Source: DATMBL01 sp050735975
GTDB taxonomy: Bacteria; Desulfobacterota; Binatia; UBA9968
DNA: 20,847 nucleotides
Reading direction: 5' to 3'
Assembly: GCA_050735975.1 (NCBI GenBank)
Contig: JBOHVS010000189.1
Coordinates: 1 to 20,847 of the forward strand
The translations under genes were made by a program, and so were the position numbers. This document shows, one piece after another, positions 6,788 to 13,385 of the stretch (its first letter is position 1; each line of letters starts with the position of its first letter). The notes under the pieces were generated by a model, which was given only the letters and a program-made list of their open reading frames with translations, was not told where the DNA came from and searched no databases.

Positions 6788-7732
6788 TCACTCCACCAAC
6801 CGGTCGGCCGACTCCGACAAAGGCTTTCGCGCAGGCTGACCATTCCCTGGAAGCCCCCAAGCGGGTCTCTGCTTTCGAAACGGCATAGACATAATTTTCG
6901 GATAGGTCACATCTTCTGCTCCGCGATACGCCGGTACGCCGATAGTGATCTCCTGCTGAGGCACATCAAGCCTCAATGTCGCGTGCAACCAGTCCCAGAC
7001 AGTGAGGCCGCTCGACCAGTTCGAATCGGTTTCGTCGCGGACGATTGAATGATGGATGCCATGCAAACGCGGGGTCACAATAAAGCGGCTTAGCCATCTC
7101 TCGGTTTTGATCGGCAGTTCCACGTTGGAGTGATGGAAAAGGATCGAAAACATCAAGAACGTCTGCCACGCCGAAAGGGATATCGGTGAAACTCCGATCA
7201 GCGCCACTTGCGTCACACGCCAGGGAACTGAAATCACGAGTTCGGCGAAATGAAAGCGCAACGCGGTGGAGGCATCCATGTCCAAATCGACGTGGTGAAC
7301 GAGATGCATGCGCCAGAGCCACGATACGCGATGCACGAGGACATGCCAGACGTAAAGCGTGTAGTCCATCAAAACAACCGCCAAGCACACTTGCAGCCAT
7401 CCGGCCATCGAGAACTGGTTCAGCAGCCCCCACCTTCGGCGCTCAACCAAACGGGACACCGGGCTTACTAGTGGCCGCTCCGCAATCTGCAGCGCAAGCG
7501 CACCCGCAGCGGCAACCCCGAGATTTTTCGCGTTGCGTCTGAGCTTCGGCTCGACACTCGCCCGCAGCGGCCGGCGATGCTCTAGCCAAAGCAGCAAACC
7601 GATTTCCCCGACTACGAGCGCTGCGCGTAACCAAGTGGGCATTTTGCAAGGTTCGTTTTGTTTGGAGCGCATGAGACCGATTTCAAGGCGTTCCCGCAGT
7701 CTCCTTTCGCGAAGCCTTTGGCCCTCACCCAT
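6788..7732 (-). CDS. Fatty acid hydroxylase / sterol desaturase family membrane protein
   Basis: This 314-aa integral membrane di-iron enzyme carries all histidine boxes of the superfamily: H130-VLV-H134, H143-LV-H146-H147, a HH at 200-201 and H224-GI-H227-H228, with hydrophobic spans near 36-50, 70-85, 112-128 and 160-195. Members use O2 and two irons to hydroxylate or desaturate lipids; the substrate here is unknown (sterol, fatty acid, carotenoid or hopanoid-type lipids are all possible). The chosen ATG at 7732 lies inside a palindromic repeat that also supplies GGAG five bases upstream, giving an atypical basic N-terminus (MGEGQRLRERR). If that start is not used, M21 (7672) or M31 (7642) would give a more family-like N-terminus, but neither has a good ribosome site. 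It lies 48 bp downstream of the ASRT gene on the same strand, so it is probably co-transcribed. Confidence 0.88.
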   Translation of the reverse strand: MGEGQRLRERRLRERLEIGLMRSKQNEPCKMPTWLRAALVVGEIGLLLWLEHRRPLRASVEPKLRRNAKNLGVAAAGALALQIAERPLVSPVSRLVERRRWGLLNQFSMAGWLQVCLAVVLMDYTLYVWHVLVHRVSWLWRMHLVHHVDLDMDASTALRFHFAELVISVPWRVTQVALIGVSPISLSAWQTFLMFSILFHHSNVELPIKTERWLSRFIVTPRLHGIHHSIVRDETDSNWSSGLTVWDWLHATLRLDVPQQEITIGVPAYRGAEDVTYPKIMSMPFRKQRPAWGLPGNGQPARKPLSESADRLVE

Positions 7733-7769
7733 TCCCTCTCCCGCTGGGAGAGGGGTTAGAGTGAGGGTG
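7722..7769. repeat. Palindromic repeat between ASRT and hydroxylase genes
   Basis: CCCTCAC and GTGAGGG ends flank a CTCTCCC-gct-GGGAGAG hairpin. It is the same family as 995-1091. It fills the whole spacer between the two genes and carries the start codon of the hydroxylase frame plus an SD-like GGAG. Confidence 0.8.
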
Positions 7770-7780
7770 CTCCGTCCCGC

Positions 7781-8155
7781 TTACTCGCCGGCATACCCGA
7801 TCGTGCTGAGCAGGGCGTTTTCCGCTTGCCGTGAATCGAGGCGCGTGTGTTGCACGATAACCGGCACATCCGATTCAATGACGCTGGCGAAATCAGTATC
7901 CACCGGTATCGGCTCCGGATCCGTCAGGTTGTTAAACCGGACATGCTTCGTTCGCCTCGCAGGCACACTCAAGTGGTATGGGCCTCCGGGCTCACGATCG
8001 GAATAGAAAATCGTGATCGTAACGTGAGCATCGCTCTCCGTAGTGTTCAAGATGCACACCGTTTCATGACTCGTAAATTGCGGCTCAGGGCCGTGACTCC
8101 AACCCGGAATGTATCCTTCTGGAATAGCCCAACGAGTCGCGCCAAGCGCTTTCAT
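7781..8155 (-). CDS. Anabaena sensory rhodopsin transducer (ASRT) family protein
   Basis: At 124 aa it matches the length of Anabaena ASRT (about 125 aa) and is very similar to it as I remember that sequence. Recognisable blocks are WAIPEGYIPG, GPEPQFTSHETVCILN, ITIFYSDREPGGPY, VPARRTKHVRFN, PIPVDTDFASVIESDVP and VVQHTRLDSRQAENALLST. ASRT is a soluble tetrameric beta-sandwich protein that in Anabaena binds the cytoplasmic face of sensory rhodopsin; homologues are widespread in bacteria without rhodopsins, where a ligand-binding or regulatory role has been proposed. No opsin gene is in this window. The start is well supported: AAGGAG sits 6 nt before the ATG, and that SD is part of a heptamer repeat. 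Upstream is a PoxB-like enzyme (376-bp repeat-filled gap); downstream is a membrane hydroxylase. Confidence 0.93.
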   Translation of the reverse strand: MKALGATRWAIPEGYIPGWSHGPEPQFTSHETVCILNTTESDAHVTITIFYSDREPGGPYHLSVPARRTKHVRFNNLTDPEPIPVDTDFASVIESDVPVIVQHTRLDSRQAENALLSTIGYAGE

Positions 8156-8167
8156 TCCCTGCTCCTT
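8156..8167 (-). promoter_or_regulatory. Ribosome-binding site of the ASRT gene, formed by a heptamer repeat
   Basis: On the minus strand the repeat reads GGAGCAAGGAGCAGGGA directly before ATG. AAGGAG (8162-8167) lies at the ideal 6-nt spacing, and the repeat begins immediately upstream of the start codon. Confidence 0.6.
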
Positions 8168-8245
8168 GCTCCCTGCCCTTTGCCCTTAGCCGTTCCTAAA
8201 TTCGCAATCCGCAATCCCCTGCTCGTTGCTCTAGCTGCTCTTAGC
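8156..8245. repeat. Heptamer repeat tract upstream of ASRT
   Basis: TGCTCCT/TGCTCCC words are followed by CCCTTAGCCGTTCCTAAA... (8183-8211), a 29-bp stretch identical to 1257-1285, then CAATCCG words and GCTCTTAGCC. Confidence 0.75.
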
Positions 8246-8255
8246 CTGCATTATT

Positions 8256-8372
8256 CATGGATTGCAAAATGCAAAGTGTAAATTTCAAATTGAAAAATGT
8301 CCGGACAGGGAACTGTCCCTCGTTTTATTCATTTTGACTTTTGCACTTTACAATTTGAAATTTGCAATGAAA
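8256..8372. repeat. A+T-rich imperfect inverted repeat
   Basis: The arms both contain ATTGCAAA at their outer ends and shared words (CAAATTG, AAAGTG, AAATG) in shuffled order. The centre is GGACAG-ggaa-CTGTCC (8303-8318). There is no coding potential. It could form a long imperfect hairpin in RNA between the TPP-enzyme and ASRT genes. Confidence 0.5.
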
Positions 8373-8377
8373 GAGCC

Positions 8378-8531
8378 CTCTCTTGTTCTCTGTCCCTCTC
8401 TCTGTCTCTGTCATCCGATTTTAGATTTTCGATTATTCTGACTCCTGACTCCTGAATTCCTCTCTGTCCCTGTCCCCTGTCTCTATCTCTGTCTCCGGTC
8501 TCCTCTCTCTCTGTCTCTGTCCTCTGTCTAT
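8378..8531. repeat. TCTCTG hexamer and TGACTCC heptamer tract
   Basis: Runs of TCTCTG/TCCCTG and CTGACTCCTGACTCC occupy the space up to the stop codon of the TPP-enzyme gene at 8532. On the minus strand this is a purine-rich downstream region. No terminator hairpin with a T-run is visible. Confidence 0.75.
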
Positions 8532-10283
8532 TTAGATCATCTCTCGCACTTTGTCCGATAGCACCGTCCACGCAATCTTGGAGCGATTGGGCTCGCCCCG
8601 GGCGAGCGATTGGGCGAATTTGGTTGCTTGATTTACGGTAATTTTTGCCGGCATCGGCGGCACGAACGGATCGACCACAGCTTCCACGATCACGGGTCCG
8701 GAAGTCGCCAGCGCCTGATCGAGAATGGCGCCGCAGTTCGCCGGATCCTCAATGGTAAGACCGGTGCCGCCGCAAGCGCGAGCAAAAGCGGCAAAATCGA
8801 TCGGCTGCAGCTCGCAGCCGTATTCAGGGTTGCCCAAGAACACCATCTGCTCCCACTTGATCATTCCCAAAGTGTTGTTCTTGATGATAATCACTTTGAT
8901 GGGGAGCTGGTATTTCACGGCATTGGCGAACTCGGCCATGAGCATGCTGAAGCCACCGTCTCCGATGAAGGCAACGCATTGCCGATCCGGATAAGCGATC
9001 TGCGCCGCGATAGTGTAAGGGAGGCCATTGGCCATAGTGGCAAGCGTGCCGGACAACGAACACATTTGGCCGCGCCTGATGGGAATCTGCCGCGCGAACC
9101 ATGTCGCGATGGTTCCGGAATCGCTCGAAATGATAGCATTCGGCGCCAATCGCTTGCCGAGCTCCCAGGCTACCACCTGCGGCTTCATCGGCTTGTCGTC
9201 TCTGGTGCCGCGCTCTTCCATGAGCTTCCACCACTCTTGCATTCCTTCTTGCGCTGTTTTCAAAAAACCGGAGTCGTTGCCGTTGCGTTGGAGCAACGGG
9301 ATAAGTTTTTGCAGCGCCGCGCGGCTGTCTCCGACAACGCCGACCTCGACCGGATAACGCAGGCCGATGCGCGTCGGATCGATATCGATCTGAACTCCGC
9401 GCGCCTGTCCCGGCTTGGGCAGGAATTCAATATAGGGAAACGAGGTTCCCACCATCAGCAGAGTGTCACAGTTCTCTATTGCTTCCTGAGAGGGTTTTGT
9501 TCCCAACAAGCCGATTCCGCCTGTGGTATACGGGCTATTGTCCGGAACCGCCGCCTTTCCCAGCAAAGCCTTGATAATCGGCGCCTGCAGTCGCTCGGCA
9601 ACCTGTTCCAGTTCATCCCCGGCTTTGAGCGAGCCCTGCCCTGCCAGGATGGCGATTTTCTTGCCCGCGTTCAGCACCTCCGCTGCGCGCTGGATCTGGC
9701 GCTCATTGGGCGCCGACGGGGCCGCAGCGAAAATATCCGAGCTATGGCCCGGAATGTTGCGCTTCGAACGTTCCCCGCCTTCCTGTTCCTGCAGGTCAAC
9801 TGGAAAATTGATGTGCGCAACGCCGCGACCGGCGAGCGCGGTGCGGCACGCAAGATTCGCCACCTGCTCGACATGCGCAGGTCCCATGATCCGGGTGTTA
9901 TAGATCGCCACATCCATGAATACCCGGTCGAGGTTCACGTCCTGCTGCGCATGCGTATCGATGAGATCGTGATAGTGATGGCCGGTGATCGCCAGTACCG
10001 GCTGGCCGTCGAGCTTTGCGTCATACAGTCCGTTTAAGAGATGGATGCCTCCCGGACCGGACGTGGCGACGCAGACGCCCAATTTGCCGGTGTACTTTGC
10101 ATAGCCGCAGGCCATAAACGCCGCGGCTTCCTCGTGGCGCACCTGGATAAACCGGATACTTTCTTGCCGCCGGCGGAGCGCCTCCATAATTCCATTAATG
10201 CCATCGCCGGGTAGACCAAAGATAACGTCAACACCCCAATCGTGGATTGTCTCGATGAGAAGATCCGCTGCCGTGTTTGCCAT
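8532..10283 (-). CDS. TPP-dependent flavoenzyme, pyruvate oxidase / PoxB-YdaP-like
   Basis: This 583-aa protein has the three-domain plan of the acetolactate synthase/pyruvate oxidase family: a PYR domain (1-165) with catalytic glutamate E51 in RHEEAAAF, a central nucleotide-binding domain (about 195-330), and a PP domain (about 365-540) with the thiamine motif GDGG at 441-444 ending at NN 469-470. Length and the N-terminal pattern (GVDVIFGLPGDGINGIM) are closest to E. coli PoxB (572 aa) and B. subtilis YdaP, which decarboxylate pyruvate to acetate, delivering electrons to quinone or O2. I see no clear match to the E. coli PoxB lipid-binding tail, so the electron acceptor is open, and acetolactate-synthase-like chemistry is not excluded. 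The start is supported by AAAGGAAT upstream of ATG. A hairpin-rich repeat occupies the leader (10301-10391). Confidence 0.9.
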   Translation of the reverse strand: MANTAADLLIETIHDWGVDVIFGLPGDGINGIMEALRRRQESIRFIQVRHEEAAAFMACGYAKYTGKLGVCVATSGPGGIHLLNGLYDAKLDGQPVLAITGHHYHDLIDTHAQQDVNLDRVFMDVAIYNTRIMGPAHVEQVANLACRTALAGRGVAHINFPVDLQEQEGGERSKRNIPGHSSDIFAAAPSAPNERQIQRAAEVLNAGKKIAILAGQGSLKAGDELEQVAERLQAPIIKALLGKAAVPDNSPYTTGGIGLLGTKPSQEAIENCDTLLMVGTSFPYIEFLPKPGQARGVQIDIDPTRIGLRYPVEVGVVGDSRAALQKLIPLLQRNGNDSGFLKTAQEGMQEWWKLMEERGTRDDKPMKPQVVAWELGKRLAPNAIISSDSGTIATWFARQIPIRRGQMCSLSGTLATMANGLPYTIAAQIAYPDRQCVAFIGDGGFSMLMAEFANAVKYQLPIKVIIIKNNTLGMIKWEQMVFLGNPEYGCELQPIDFAAFARACGGTGLTIEDPANCGAILDQALATSGPVIVEAVVDPFVPPMPAKITVNQATKFAQSLARGEPNRSKIAWTVLSDKVREMI

Positions 10284-10300
10284 GGTCTATTCCTTTCAGG

Positions 10301-10391
10301 CAGGTTCAGGTTAAGGCTAAGGTTCAGCCCCTTCCTCCTTAGCGTCAACCCGAGTTTCGAAGTTCGAGGTTCGAAACTCAACCTGAACCTA
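10301..10391. repeat. Nested hairpin repeat in the leader of the TPP-enzyme gene
   Basis: The outer arms are AGGTTCAGGTT (10302-10312) and AACCTGAACCT (10380-10390). Next come near-matching GGTTAAGGCTAAGG and CCTTAGCGTCAACC arms, and then a perfect hairpin GAGTTTCGAA (10352-10361) / TTCGAAACTC (10370-10379). The related element at 13100-13302 shares the 12-mer CAGGTTCAGGTT and the inner GTTCGAAAC core. It lies 17 bp from the start codon. Confidence 0.7.
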
Positions 10392-10444
10392 AAACAAAAC
10401 CTGCTTTGCCCACCGCTAATCTTTGTTTCCTAAATCCGCAATTT

Positions 10445-10512
10445 CTCCTGCTCTTTGCGCTTAGCCCTTAGCTTCGGCCTGAGGCCGATCCGCCGATGCT
10501 TTGTGGCGGACC
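10445..10512 (+). repeat. 68-bp composite repeat, copy 2
   Basis: It is identical base for base, in opposite orientation, to 15223-15290, and one base different from 6623-6690. It is flanked by CCTAAATCCGCAATTT on the left and TTGCTCCCTGCTC heptamers on the right. It lies between the TPP-enzyme gene and the GlsB-like gene. Confidence 0.85.
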
Positions 10513-10606
10513 TTGCTCCCTGCTCTTTGCGCTTTGCGAGTTTGCAGGGCCGTGGTAGGCTTTCTTGGATCTTTCGAAGCGCGGCGATTGTTTTCAGAAG
10601 ATGGTC

Positions 10607-10635
10607 AGCACGCCGCCGGCTTCTGACGGCGTGCT
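10607..10635 (-). terminator. Hairpin downstream of the GlsB-like gene (possible terminator)
   Basis: Perfect 9-bp arms AGCACGCCG (10607-10615) and CGGCGTGCT (10627-10635) lie about 33 bp past the minus-strand stop at 10668. The minus-strand sequence beyond it (GACCATCTTC) has no U-run, so intrinsic termination would be weak. Confidence 0.35.
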
Positions 10636-10667
10636 CGCCTAAATACTTGAACTGAGCTTACAGTTTT

Positions 10668-10919
10668 CTAGGCGCGTCGTCCCGCGACGGCACGATAAAG
10701 CAGTAACAACACTATCGAGCCGATGACTGCCATGATGAAGCCGACAGGGTCACCTTCACGATACAGTCCCAACATCCGGCCCAAAAAACCTCCGATTAAA
10801 GCGCCTGCGATCCCCAATAAGATCGTGATAACAAACCCCCCAGGATCGCGACCCGGCATGAGGAGTTTCCCGATAATGCCAACCACCAGCCCAAAGAAGA
10901 TCCACCCGAGAATGCTCAT
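10668..10919 (-). CDS. GlsB/YeaQ/YmgE-family small membrane protein
   Basis: This 83-aa, highly hydrophobic protein has three membrane segments (about 2-20, 28-50 and 57-77). It has the family's glycine-rich pattern: MSILGWIFFGLVVGIIGKLL, then PGRDPGGF, then LLGIAGALIGGFLGRMLGLY. The family, once called transglycosylase-associated, is linked to envelope or acid stress in enterobacteria; its molecular role is unknown. The start is clear: AAAGGAGAGG lies just upstream of ATG. It is upstream of, and on the same strand as, the TPP-enzyme gene but separated by 384 bp of repeats, so co-transcription is doubtful. Confidence 0.93.
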   Translation of the reverse strand: MSILGWIFFGLVVGIIGKLLMPGRDPGGFVITILLGIAGALIGGFLGRMLGLYREGDPVGFIMAVIGSIVLLLLYRAVAGRRA

Positions 10920-11193
10920 ACGAACCTCTCCTTTCTGATCTTGGACTTGCCCGCCGTTTTAACGAAGCAAAAGCCACACCAAGGATTCTGTCCTTTGTGA
11001 CCTCCGGCTGAAGCTCGACTTTTCTTCGCTGACGCAGGCGGGACAGCCGATAGGACCGTGATGTTTTCCTAAGTTTGAGTCATTCAGTACCACTGGAGTC
11101 CTAATTGTGAGACGCGATTGGCGCTTTTCTGACTCAAGCCTCAGCACACGAGGTGGGGTGGACAACGCGGGGTTTTCAACATAAAGATTGAGT
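10920..11193. other. Intergenic region between divergent genes
   Basis: This is the divergent promoter space of the GlsB-like (minus) and 71-aa (plus) genes. The only structure I notice is a spaced 8-bp inverted pair TTGAGTCA (11075-11082) / TGACTCAA (11130-11137), which may be chance. I cannot make out confident -35/-10 boxes or a gene. Confidence 0.4.
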
Positions 11194-11409
11194 ATGGCCA
11201 CTGAGTTGTACAACGGCCATTTGATTGCATCGATTTCCCGCTACGACGACGAGCACAAAGCCTGGACCGCGAAACTGATCATCTCATGGCGGGAAGGATA
11301 CTGTCTTTACTATCGCTCGTTTGAGCCCGTTAAACTATCTGGCACATTGGCAGAGGCAGTTGCCGATGGACTTTTGATGGGCCGTCGATGGGTGGATAAA
11401 AAGGTATAA
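11194..11409 (+). CDS. Uncharacterised 71-aa protein, copy 2
   Basis: It is exactly the same length as the 6246 gene and shares 47 of 71 residues: MATELYN start, LIASI.RY, KLIIS.REGY, SFE, EAV and GLL..R.W.DKK end. I chose the ATG at 11194 because it aligns with the other copy; a TTG two codons upstream (11188) keeps the frame open but is unlikely to be used. The many synonymous third-base changes between the copies, with the protein pattern kept, indicate selection on the protein. It is encoded alone on the plus strand between two minus-strand operons. The function is unknown. Confidence 0.75.
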   Translation: MATELYNGHLIASISRYDDEHKAWTAKLIISWREGYCLYYRSFEPVKLSGTLAEAVADGLLMGRRWVDKKV

Positions 11410-11684
11410 CACTACCTCGCTCATGATCACTTCATTGATTTCGAAGATTGCTGCAACCCTTCTCGCCAACGATCTTCCGAAGCATCCTGCGATGCGTCAC
11501 AAATTCAGATAATTCCGTTGGCGCTCCAAATAGTCGGATCATTTCCTATCGACGCGCCCCTACCTTATATATAGGGTATGCCGAGTACGCCCGAGGAGTG
11601 AGGCCGAAAGGCGCTAAGGCGTGCCCTTCGGATGTCAGATTTCAATCTGAGATGTGTGATTTGAGATTCCTCGCACAGCGAGGA
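11410..11684. other. Intergenic stretch with small hairpins
   Basis: No gene is supported. Visible structures are TACC/GGGTA around a TATATA core (about 11560-11580), a hairpin CCGAAAGGC (11604-11612) / GCCCTTCGG (11623-11631) with one mismatch that also contains GCC-GAAA-GGC with a GNRA-type loop, and CCTCGC-aca-GCGAGG just past the stop of the minus-strand TIGR02588 gene. None matches a riboswitch class I recognise. Confidence 0.35.
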
Positions 11685-12167
11685 TTATGGTTCCTCATAA
11701 CCGAGAGGACGCACCTGAAGATCGTGCCGGCGTGGATCTTGTGTAAAGAAGAGACCGGCTTGTTTTTCGGAACCCGGCGGCAAATAGTCGATCGTCGTGT
11801 GGCTTCGTTCCACCTGCTCCGCCCCTCTTCTCAGTTCACCTTCGACCACCAGTCCTTCGGCCGTCGAGCCGCCTTGATTGAGGGCCTTGATCGCCACCAG
11901 ATACCCGTTCCGAGTCTGAACGACTGAATGCACCCGTAATCTTACATCGGGCGGCATCTGGTTTCCTCCGAGAGCCTGGTAAAGCAAGAAGCCAATCACG
12001 CTTGTTACCAGCACGAGACCCACTCCGCCAAAGATCCACTCCAACGTCGGGATTCCGCTATTCGCCTGTTGTCTTTCGCGGGGCTCGCTGCGGGCCCGAA
12101 GTTCCTCCATGGAAGCGGTGTTACCAGCGCTTACCCGTTTCCGTTTCTGCTGTTCCGTGCGCGCCAT
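11685..12167 (-). CDS. TIGR02588-family protein, single-pass membrane
   Basis: This 160-aa protein has a basic, charged N-terminus (1-40), one membrane segment (about 43-66, WIFGGVGLVLVTSVIGFLLY) and an extracytoplasmic beta-rich domain (72-160: VRLRVHSVVQTRNGYLVAIKALNQGGSTAEGLVVEGEL). This layout and the GYLV...N.G..TA..V.V.GEL pattern match the uncharacterised TIGR02588 family, whose members lie next to TIGR02587 membrane proteins; the neighbour at 12229-13089 is exactly that. The two probably form a membrane complex of unknown role. The start codon sits directly against a hexamer repeat (AGACAG on this strand) and has no ordinary Shine-Dalgarno; GAGA-rich repeats may substitute. Confidence 0.78.
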   Translation of the reverse strand: MARTEQQKRKRVSAGNTASMEELRARSEPRERQQANSGIPTLEWIFGGVGLVLVTSVIGFLLYQALGGNQMPPDVRLRVHSVVQTRNGYLVAIKALNQGGSTAEGLVVEGELRRGAEQVERSHTTIDYLPPGSEKQAGLFFTQDPRRHDLQVRPLGYEEP

Positions 12168-12224
12168 CTATCTCTGTCTCTGTCCCTGTCTCTATCTCTG
12201 TCTCTATCGCTGTCTCTGTCTCCC
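12165..12224. repeat. TCTCTG hexamer array filling the TIGR02587-TIGR02588 spacer
   Basis: From 12171 to 12218 there are eight in-phase units TCTCTG/TCTCTA/TCCCTG/TCGCTG. The array makes up practically the whole 61-bp gap, ending 3 nt from the downstream start codon and a few bases from the upstream stop. A change in unit number would alter spacing by 6 bp. Confidence 0.85.
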
Positions 12225-12228
12225 TCGG

Positions 12229-13089
12229 CTAAACTATCAGCCTTGCCGCCGCCGCACCGACGGCGGACGGAAACGCGAGCACGATGAGAACCGAAACCAT
12301 TTGTGGAAGAGCCAAACCTTCTGTTCGCCCGAAAGTCCAAAGAATATAGAAGCTGATCAAGAGCGCGACGGCGTAGCCGACGATCGTGAAGCGAACAAAG
12401 ACACTCAGAAACCGAGTGTCCGGAGGTACCAAGGCCGTTCCGTGAAACTCTAGCGCATAGACAAACGCGTGCATAACAAGGAGCGACGCGAGCGCCAGTG
12501 CAACTACGTGCCAGGCCGTCATCTGATGGGCAATCAATACCATCTCTTCAGTGGGCGCGACGTTGAATGCCAGAAAGAGCGCCCCCGACGCCATAATGAA
12601 AACCTCACCACCGTAACCCGCGTGCCGTTTCTTGTCTTCCCGATTCCGTTCGTTACCGCCGAGTTCGCTCTGCGCGAACATCGCGCCGATGCTGCCAGGC
12701 ACAGCTTGTATGGAAATCTTGCCGATGATTTCCTGAGCCGACATCCCGAATTCGATGACTGAGAAAACAGCGAGAGCCGCGCCTCCTGCTAGGAATCCGA
12801 CAGCGAAGGCAACAAACGCATCTACCGCGTCATCCTTGAGGCCGAAGGTTTCCTCGAATCCCATGTAATGAGAAAGTCCGATGAGCAACGGAATTGTAAG
12901 GAACAGGAGCAGGGCAAGCCTAAACGCGCTCATGGTAAATCCAAGCTGCCACATTTCCATTGTCATCAGGATCGGGAGCGAGAAGATGATCGCGCCGCCG
13001 AAGGCGCGGGCAAGCCCGATTGAGAAGGCTCGATCGTCACTCTTTTTTGCTGATATCTTCTCCAATGGCCTCCGCTGGTCGTTGCTCAT
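12229..13089 (-). CDS. TIGR02587 / DUF2391-family integral membrane protein
   Basis: This 286-aa polytopic protein has about seven to eight hydrophobic segments (near 30-45, 50-72, 90-115, 160-180, 190-215, 228-250 and 262-284) and short loops. The N-terminal pattern RAFGGAIIFSLPILMTMEMW followed by GLSHYMGFEE is what I associate with the TIGR02587/DUF2391 family of uncharacterised membrane proteins. The immediate downstream gene belongs to TIGR02588, the usual partner. No enzymatic motif is visible. The ATG at 13089 has no clear Shine-Dalgarno; a hairpin repeat with the 12-mer CAGGTTCAGGTT starts 10 bp upstream, as at the TPP-enzyme gene. Confidence 0.8.
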   Translation of the reverse strand: MSNDQRRPLEKISAKKSDDRAFSIGLARAFGGAIIFSLPILMTMEMWQLGFTMSAFRLALLLFLTIPLLIGLSHYMGFEETFGLKDDAVDAFVAFAVGFLAGGAALAVFSVIEFGMSAQEIIGKISIQAVPGSIGAMFAQSELGGNERNREDKKRHAGYGGEVFIMASGALFLAFNVAPTEEMVLIAHQMTAWHVVALALASLLVMHAFVYALEFHGTALVPPDTRFLSVFVRFTIVGYAVALLISFYILWTFGRTEGLALPQMVSVLIVLAFPSAVGAAAARLIV

Positions 13090-13099
13090 AGCATTCGAT

Positions 13100-13302
13100 C
13101 AGGTTCAGGTTGAGGTTTTCAAACAGGAACTTCGAATTGTGCCCGCAGGTTAAGGCTTAGGAGGGGCTTAACCTTAGCTTTAACCTGAAACCTTCTCACA
13201 GGTGGAGCAATCGGTATGCCGCGCAAGAGCAGGTTGACGTCAAGGCTGAGTTTAAGGAAGGGTTCAAAGTTCGAAACTTAACCCGACCTAAGCCCCAACC
13301 TG
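13100..13302. repeat. Nested hairpin repeats upstream of the TIGR02587 gene
   Basis: It begins with CAGGTTCAGGTT (13100-13111, identical to 10301-10312). One hairpin has arms CAGGTTAA (13146-13153) / TTAACCTG (13180-13187). A second has arms CAGGTTG (13230-13236) / CAACCTG (13296-13302) enclosing GGGTT...AACCC and an AAGTT-cga-AACTT core. It is related to 10301-10391. Confidence 0.65.
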
Positions 13303-13385
13303 ATTTTACCTCCTGTCTCTATTTTGCGACAGAATTGCAGGCATGTGTCCCAAAGACGCGTCTGTACATCCAGTGTTTACGACTC

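Noticed and set aside
6620..7048. Plus-strand frames rich in Leu/Cys/Pro/Ser across the repeat tract
   Set aside because: They come from TCTCTG and heptamer repeats and run antisense into the hydroxylase gene; there is no protein-like pattern.
8329..8571. 80-codon minus-strand frame next to the TPP-enzyme stop
   Set aside because: It is made of repeats (Arg/Asp/Glu/Gln) and overlaps the end of the real gene.
8610..10037. 475-codon plus-strand open frame
   Set aside because: It is antisense to the TPP-enzyme gene, whose motifs are complete; composition is that of a codon-bias shadow.
10301..10391. Telomere-like or attachment-site reading of the AGGTT/AACCT arms
   Set aside because: No integrase, tRNA or duplicated att core is present; the element recurs as an ordinary dispersed hairpin.
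12131..12340. Open frame encoding an (Asp-Arg)n-rich peptide on the minus strand
   Set aside because: It is a translation of the TCTCTG hexamer array and overlaps two well-supported genes.
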